A DNA stretch of 7,506 nucleotides from Bacteroidia bacterium (GTDB lineage Bacteria > Bacteroidota > Bacteroidia > Bacteroidales > Azobacteroidaceae): assembly GCA_025996815.1 (NCBI GenBank), contig BNTT01000152.1, positions 1 through 7,506 on the forward strand. Direction: 5' to 3'. The position numbers were made by a program, and so were the translations under genes. The notes below the pieces were generated by a model, which saw only the letters and a list, made by a program, of their open reading frames with translations, was not told the DNA's origin and made no database searches. Positions 5,906 through 7,506 of this stretch are shown here, piece by piece. Numbering within the stretch: position 1 is the first letter of the stretch; the number at the start of each line of letters is the position of its first letter.

Positions 5906-5934
5906 CAAAGGTACAACAAATTTTTAATATACAA
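5906..5934 (-). promoter_or_regulatory. Predicted promoter of the LPP20 operon leader
   Basis: On the minus strand TTG (5934-5932, within TTTG) is followed after 18 nt by TACCTTTG (5913-5906), a good TAnnTTTG -7 box with a spacer slightly shorter than usual. The start would be near 5899. It is placed back to back with the plus-strand promoter at 5944-5975, with only about 10 nt between the two -33 elements. Confidence 0.5.
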
Positions 5935-5943
5935 ATGAAATAC

Positions 5944-5975
5944 TTGTTGCATATAAAAAAATTTGCGTACATTTG
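5944..5975 (+). promoter_or_regulatory. Bacteroidota-type promoter of the Cas2-like/PIN module
   Basis: TTG at 5944-5946 and TACATTTG at 5968-5975 with a 21-nt spacer match the Bacteroidota consensus. Transcription would start near 5982, giving a leader of about 20 nt before ATG 6001. This places the earlier in-frame ATG at 5935 upstream of the transcript, which rules it out as the start. Confidence 0.65.
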
Positions 5976-6000
5976 CAGTCAAATTTTAATATTATATACT

Positions 6001-6339
6001 ATGGACGAAAAAGAAGTTGCAATTTGGATGAGCTATGATTTGGGTGTAGGCGGCGATTTTGAAGGATTGTATGCGTGGCTTGATGACCATGGCGCAATTG
6101 AGTGTGGCAATAATGTTGCTTATTTTAAGTATAAACCAACATTCGATACCGATAAAGAGTTGGCTAATTCTCTAAAAAAAGACTTGTCTGAAAAAGTAAA
6201 ATTTGCGCCTACTAACAGAATTTACATTGTTAGAAGAACCGAAAAAGGAAAATCGATTGGGACTTTCATTGTGGGCAAACGAAAAGCAAGTCCATGGGAA
6301 GGTTTTGGCACTAAGACAAATAATACCATTGACGAATGA
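6001..6339 (+). CDS. Small protein paired with PIN nuclease; possible Cas2/VapD-like fold
   Basis: The product has 112 residues. I recognise it as a Bacteroidota small-protein family found beside PIN genes, without a characterised function. The order of predicted elements is strand AIWMSYDLG (7-15), helix DFEGLYAWLDDHGA (19-32), strand NVAYFKYK (38-45), helix TDKELANSLKKDLSE (50-64), strand RIYIVRRT (73-80), then GTFIVGKRKASPWEGFG (87-103). The SYDL motif ending strand 1 followed by a helix with LYxxLxxxGA recalls SinR/Cas2/VapD-type ferredoxin-like proteins, some of which are ribonucleases or toxins. This fold assignment is inference. It overlaps the PIN gene by ATGA and shares its promoter, so it is either the antitoxin or a working partner. 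Start 6001 is preferred because the promoter -7 box lies at 5968-5975. Confidence 0.7.
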   Translation: MDEKEVAIWMSYDLGVGGDFEGLYAWLDDHGAIECGNNVAYFKYKPTFDTDKELANSLKKDLSEKVKFAPTNRIYIVRRTEKGKSIGTFIVGKRKASPWEGFGTKTNNTIDE

Positions 6340-6752
6340 GCAACATCCTGATAGACAGTTGTTTTTGGTACGGTCTATTTGACAAATCGGATGAACATTA
6401 CAGTAAAGTTCAAAAGATGCAAAATTATTTAGAAGTTGGGAACATAATACTTCCGTATCCAATTCTATATGAAACTTTGAATACTCGATTTGTTAAAAGG
6501 AGAGAGTGGCTGACCACTTTCGATGACTTACTGAGACGGGAATCTACAAAACTTATCCCTGACGAGCCGTACAAAAACAAGGCTCTTTCCTCTGTTTTGT
6601 ATAATGCTTCACGACCTCTGAGTTTGGTAGATATGACGATACGGCTAATGCTTGATGACGTTAATCTCAATATCAATGCTCTGATAACGTTCAATGTAGG
6701 GGATTTCAGTGATTTGTGTGCGAATAAAGGAATTGAACTAATTTATGAGTAA
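6336..6752 (+). CDS. PIN-domain ribonuclease, toxin-type
   Basis: The product has 138 residues, full length for a single PIN domain. Candidate metal-binding acids are D7 in ILIDSCFWYGLFD, E46 in LYETLNTRF, D99 in LSLVDMTIRLM and D123 in ALITFNVGDF, the usual PIN order. PIN toxins of the VapC type cleave tRNA or rRNA, but the target here cannot be read from the sequence. The start ATG overlaps the stop of the upstream small gene (ATGA), indicating co-translation and a toxin-antitoxin-like module. It is unrelated in its signature to the truncated PIN protein at 275-499 (SCFWYGLFD against DNCCFNRPYDD), so the two modules are separate acquisitions. The gene ends 24 nt before rlmB on the same strand, with no promoter or convincing terminator between them. 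Confidence 0.8.
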   Translation: MSNILIDSCFWYGLFDKSDEHYSKVQKMQNYLEVGNIILPYPILYETLNTRFVKRREWLTTFDDLLRRESTKLIPDEPYKNKALSSVLYNASRPLSLVDMTIRLMLDDVNLNINALITFNVGDFSDLCANKGIELIYE

Positions 6753-6776
6753 CACGCCTAAAGGCATAAACTGAGT

Positions 6777-7506
6777 ATGAAAGAAAACGAAATGATATTC
6801 GGCACTCGTGCCGTCATTGAAGCCGTTCAAGTCGGCAAGGAGGTGGATAAGATATTGATGCGCAGGGACTTGCAGAACGACCTTGCGCGCGAGTTGTTTG
6901 GTATCGTCAGGGATACGCACATTCCCATTCAGCGCGTGCCGCAGGAGAAGTTAGACCGCCTGACGCGCAAAAATCATCAGGGCGTTATCGCCTTTATTTC
7001 GGCGGCAGTTTATCAAAAATTGGAGGATATTATCCCTTTTTTGTTTGAGAACGGTAAAGACCCGTTCATCGTGCTGCTCGACGGCGTGACGGACGTGCGC
7101 AATTTTGGAGCCATCGCCCGCACCTGCGAATGTGCCGGCGTGGATGCCATCGTCATCCCTTCGCGCAACAGTGTGTCTGTGAATGCCGACGCGGTGAAGA
7201 CCTCCGCCGGTGCCTTGCTCACGCTGCCCGTTTGCAAGGAAGAGAGTATCACGGAGGCGGTGCGTTTCTTGAAAAACAGTGGCGTGAAAGTTGTTGCAGC
7301 CACCGAAAAAGCGGTTGCCAACTACACTGAATGCGACTACACCGTGCCCGTAGCCCTCATTTTGGGCAGCGAAGACGCGGGCATCGCCACCGACAACCTC
7401 CGCATCTGCGATGAAATGGTGGGCATACCCATCGCGGGCACTATTGCCTCGCTGAATGTGTCGGCTGCCGCCGCAGTGCTCACTTACGAAGTGGTGCGGC
7501 AACGCA
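6777..7506 (+). CDS. rlmB: 23S rRNA (guanosine-2251-2'-O)-methyltransferase RlmB, 3' end cut by window
   Basis: The frame from ATG 6777 stays open to the window end and gives 243 residues, against about 245-260 for the family, so only the last few are missing. Residues 5-78 form the N-terminal RNA substrate-binding domain (MIFGTRAVIEAV; LTRKNHQGVIAF). Residues 95-243 form the SPOUT knotted methyltransferase domain with the three TrmH motifs: LDGVTDVRNFGAIARTCECAG (101-121, Asn109 and Arg115), LILGSEDAGI (194-203, Glu199), and IPIAGTIASLNVSAAAAVL (217-235, Ser225 and Asn227). It transfers a methyl group from S-adenosylmethionine to the 2'-OH of G2251 in the ribosomal P loop. G2251 specificity is taken from the family; a related TrmH-type rRNA methyltransferase is the alternative. 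It lies 24 nt after the PIN gene and may be read through from it; base use is visibly richer in G+C than in the PIN module. Confidence 0.9.
   Translation, partial: MKENEMIFGTRAVIEAVQVGKEVDKILMRRDLQNDLARELFGIVRDTHIPIQRVPQEKLDRLTRKNHQGVIAFISAAVYQKLEDIIPFLFENGKDPFIVLLDGVTDVRNFGAIARTCECAGVDAIVIPSRNSVSVNADAVKTSAGALLTLPVCKEESITEAVRFLKNSGVKVVAATEKAVANYTECDYTVPVALILGSEDAGIATDNLRICDEMVGIPIAGTIASLNVSAAAAVLTYEVVRQR

Noticed and set aside
5756..5938. Open frame of 60 codons on the plus strand in the divergent control region
   Set aside because: Phe/Tyr/Ile-rich product of A+T-rich DNA, with no start context; it overlaps the predicted leader and promoter.
6756..6765. GCCTAAAGGC palindrome between the PIN gene and rlmB, as a possible terminator
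   Set aside because: Four base pairs with a two-base loop and no U tract cannot act as a terminator.
6951..7502. Open frame of 183 codons on the minus strand, opposite rlmB
   Set aside because: The plus strand has all three TrmH methyltransferase motifs; the reverse product is His/Gly/Arg-rich and resembles a G+C-driven shadow.

Overview
The window reads as chromosomal DNA from a Bacteroidota bacterium, most likely order Bacteroidales. Reasons: promoter-like sites have the Bacteroidota TTG-(about 20)-TAnnTTTG form, ribosome binding sites are weak or absent, and the gene families present (LPP20-type lipoprotein, PEGA-domain surface protein, formylglycine-enzyme-like lipoprotein, RlmB) are familiar in that group. 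No species can be named from the sequence alone.

Layout. (1) Positions 1-103, minus strand: the first 34 codons of an IS110-family transposase that runs off the left edge, followed by its non-coding end (104 to about 220), which holds small perfect hairpins and a TACCTTTG promoter-like box. (2) 222-708, plus strand: a promoter, a PIN-domain ribonuclease gene cut to 74 residues (pseudogene), and its intact 70-residue partner, overlapping by ATGA. (3) 709-840: intergenic, with a strong 13-bp terminator hairpin for the minus-strand operon. (4) 841-5600, minus strand: a compact four-gene envelope operon, read in the order LPP20-like lipoprotein, 592-residue LPP20/NTF2-like exported protein, PEGA/outer-membrane-barrel protein, FGE-like lipoprotein. 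Gaps between genes are 0, 0 and 5 nt. (5) 5601-6000: a divergent control region. The minus-strand operon appears to have a leader of about 300 nt carrying two terminator-like hairpins, and a back-to-back promoter drives the plus-strand genes. (6) 6001-6752, plus strand: a two-gene module of a 112-residue protein with a possible Cas2/VapD-like fold and a complete PIN-domain protein, overlapping by ATGA. (7) 6777-7506, plus strand: rlmB, the 23S rRNA G2251 2'-O-methyltransferase, missing only its last residues at the right edge.

How the parts work together. All four operon products carry signal peptides or lipoboxes, so they probably form an envelope assembly: two LPP20-type proteins, a three-PEGA protein predicted to sit in the outer membrane, and an FGE-fold lipoprotein lacking one of the two catalytic cysteines. 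Its function is unknown to me. The two PIN modules on either side look like toxin-antitoxin-type cargo, one decayed and one intact. The most promising candidates for something undescribed are the Cas2/VapD-like plus PIN pair, the four-gene envelope operon with its attenuator-like leader, and a possible bridge RNA in the IS110 end.
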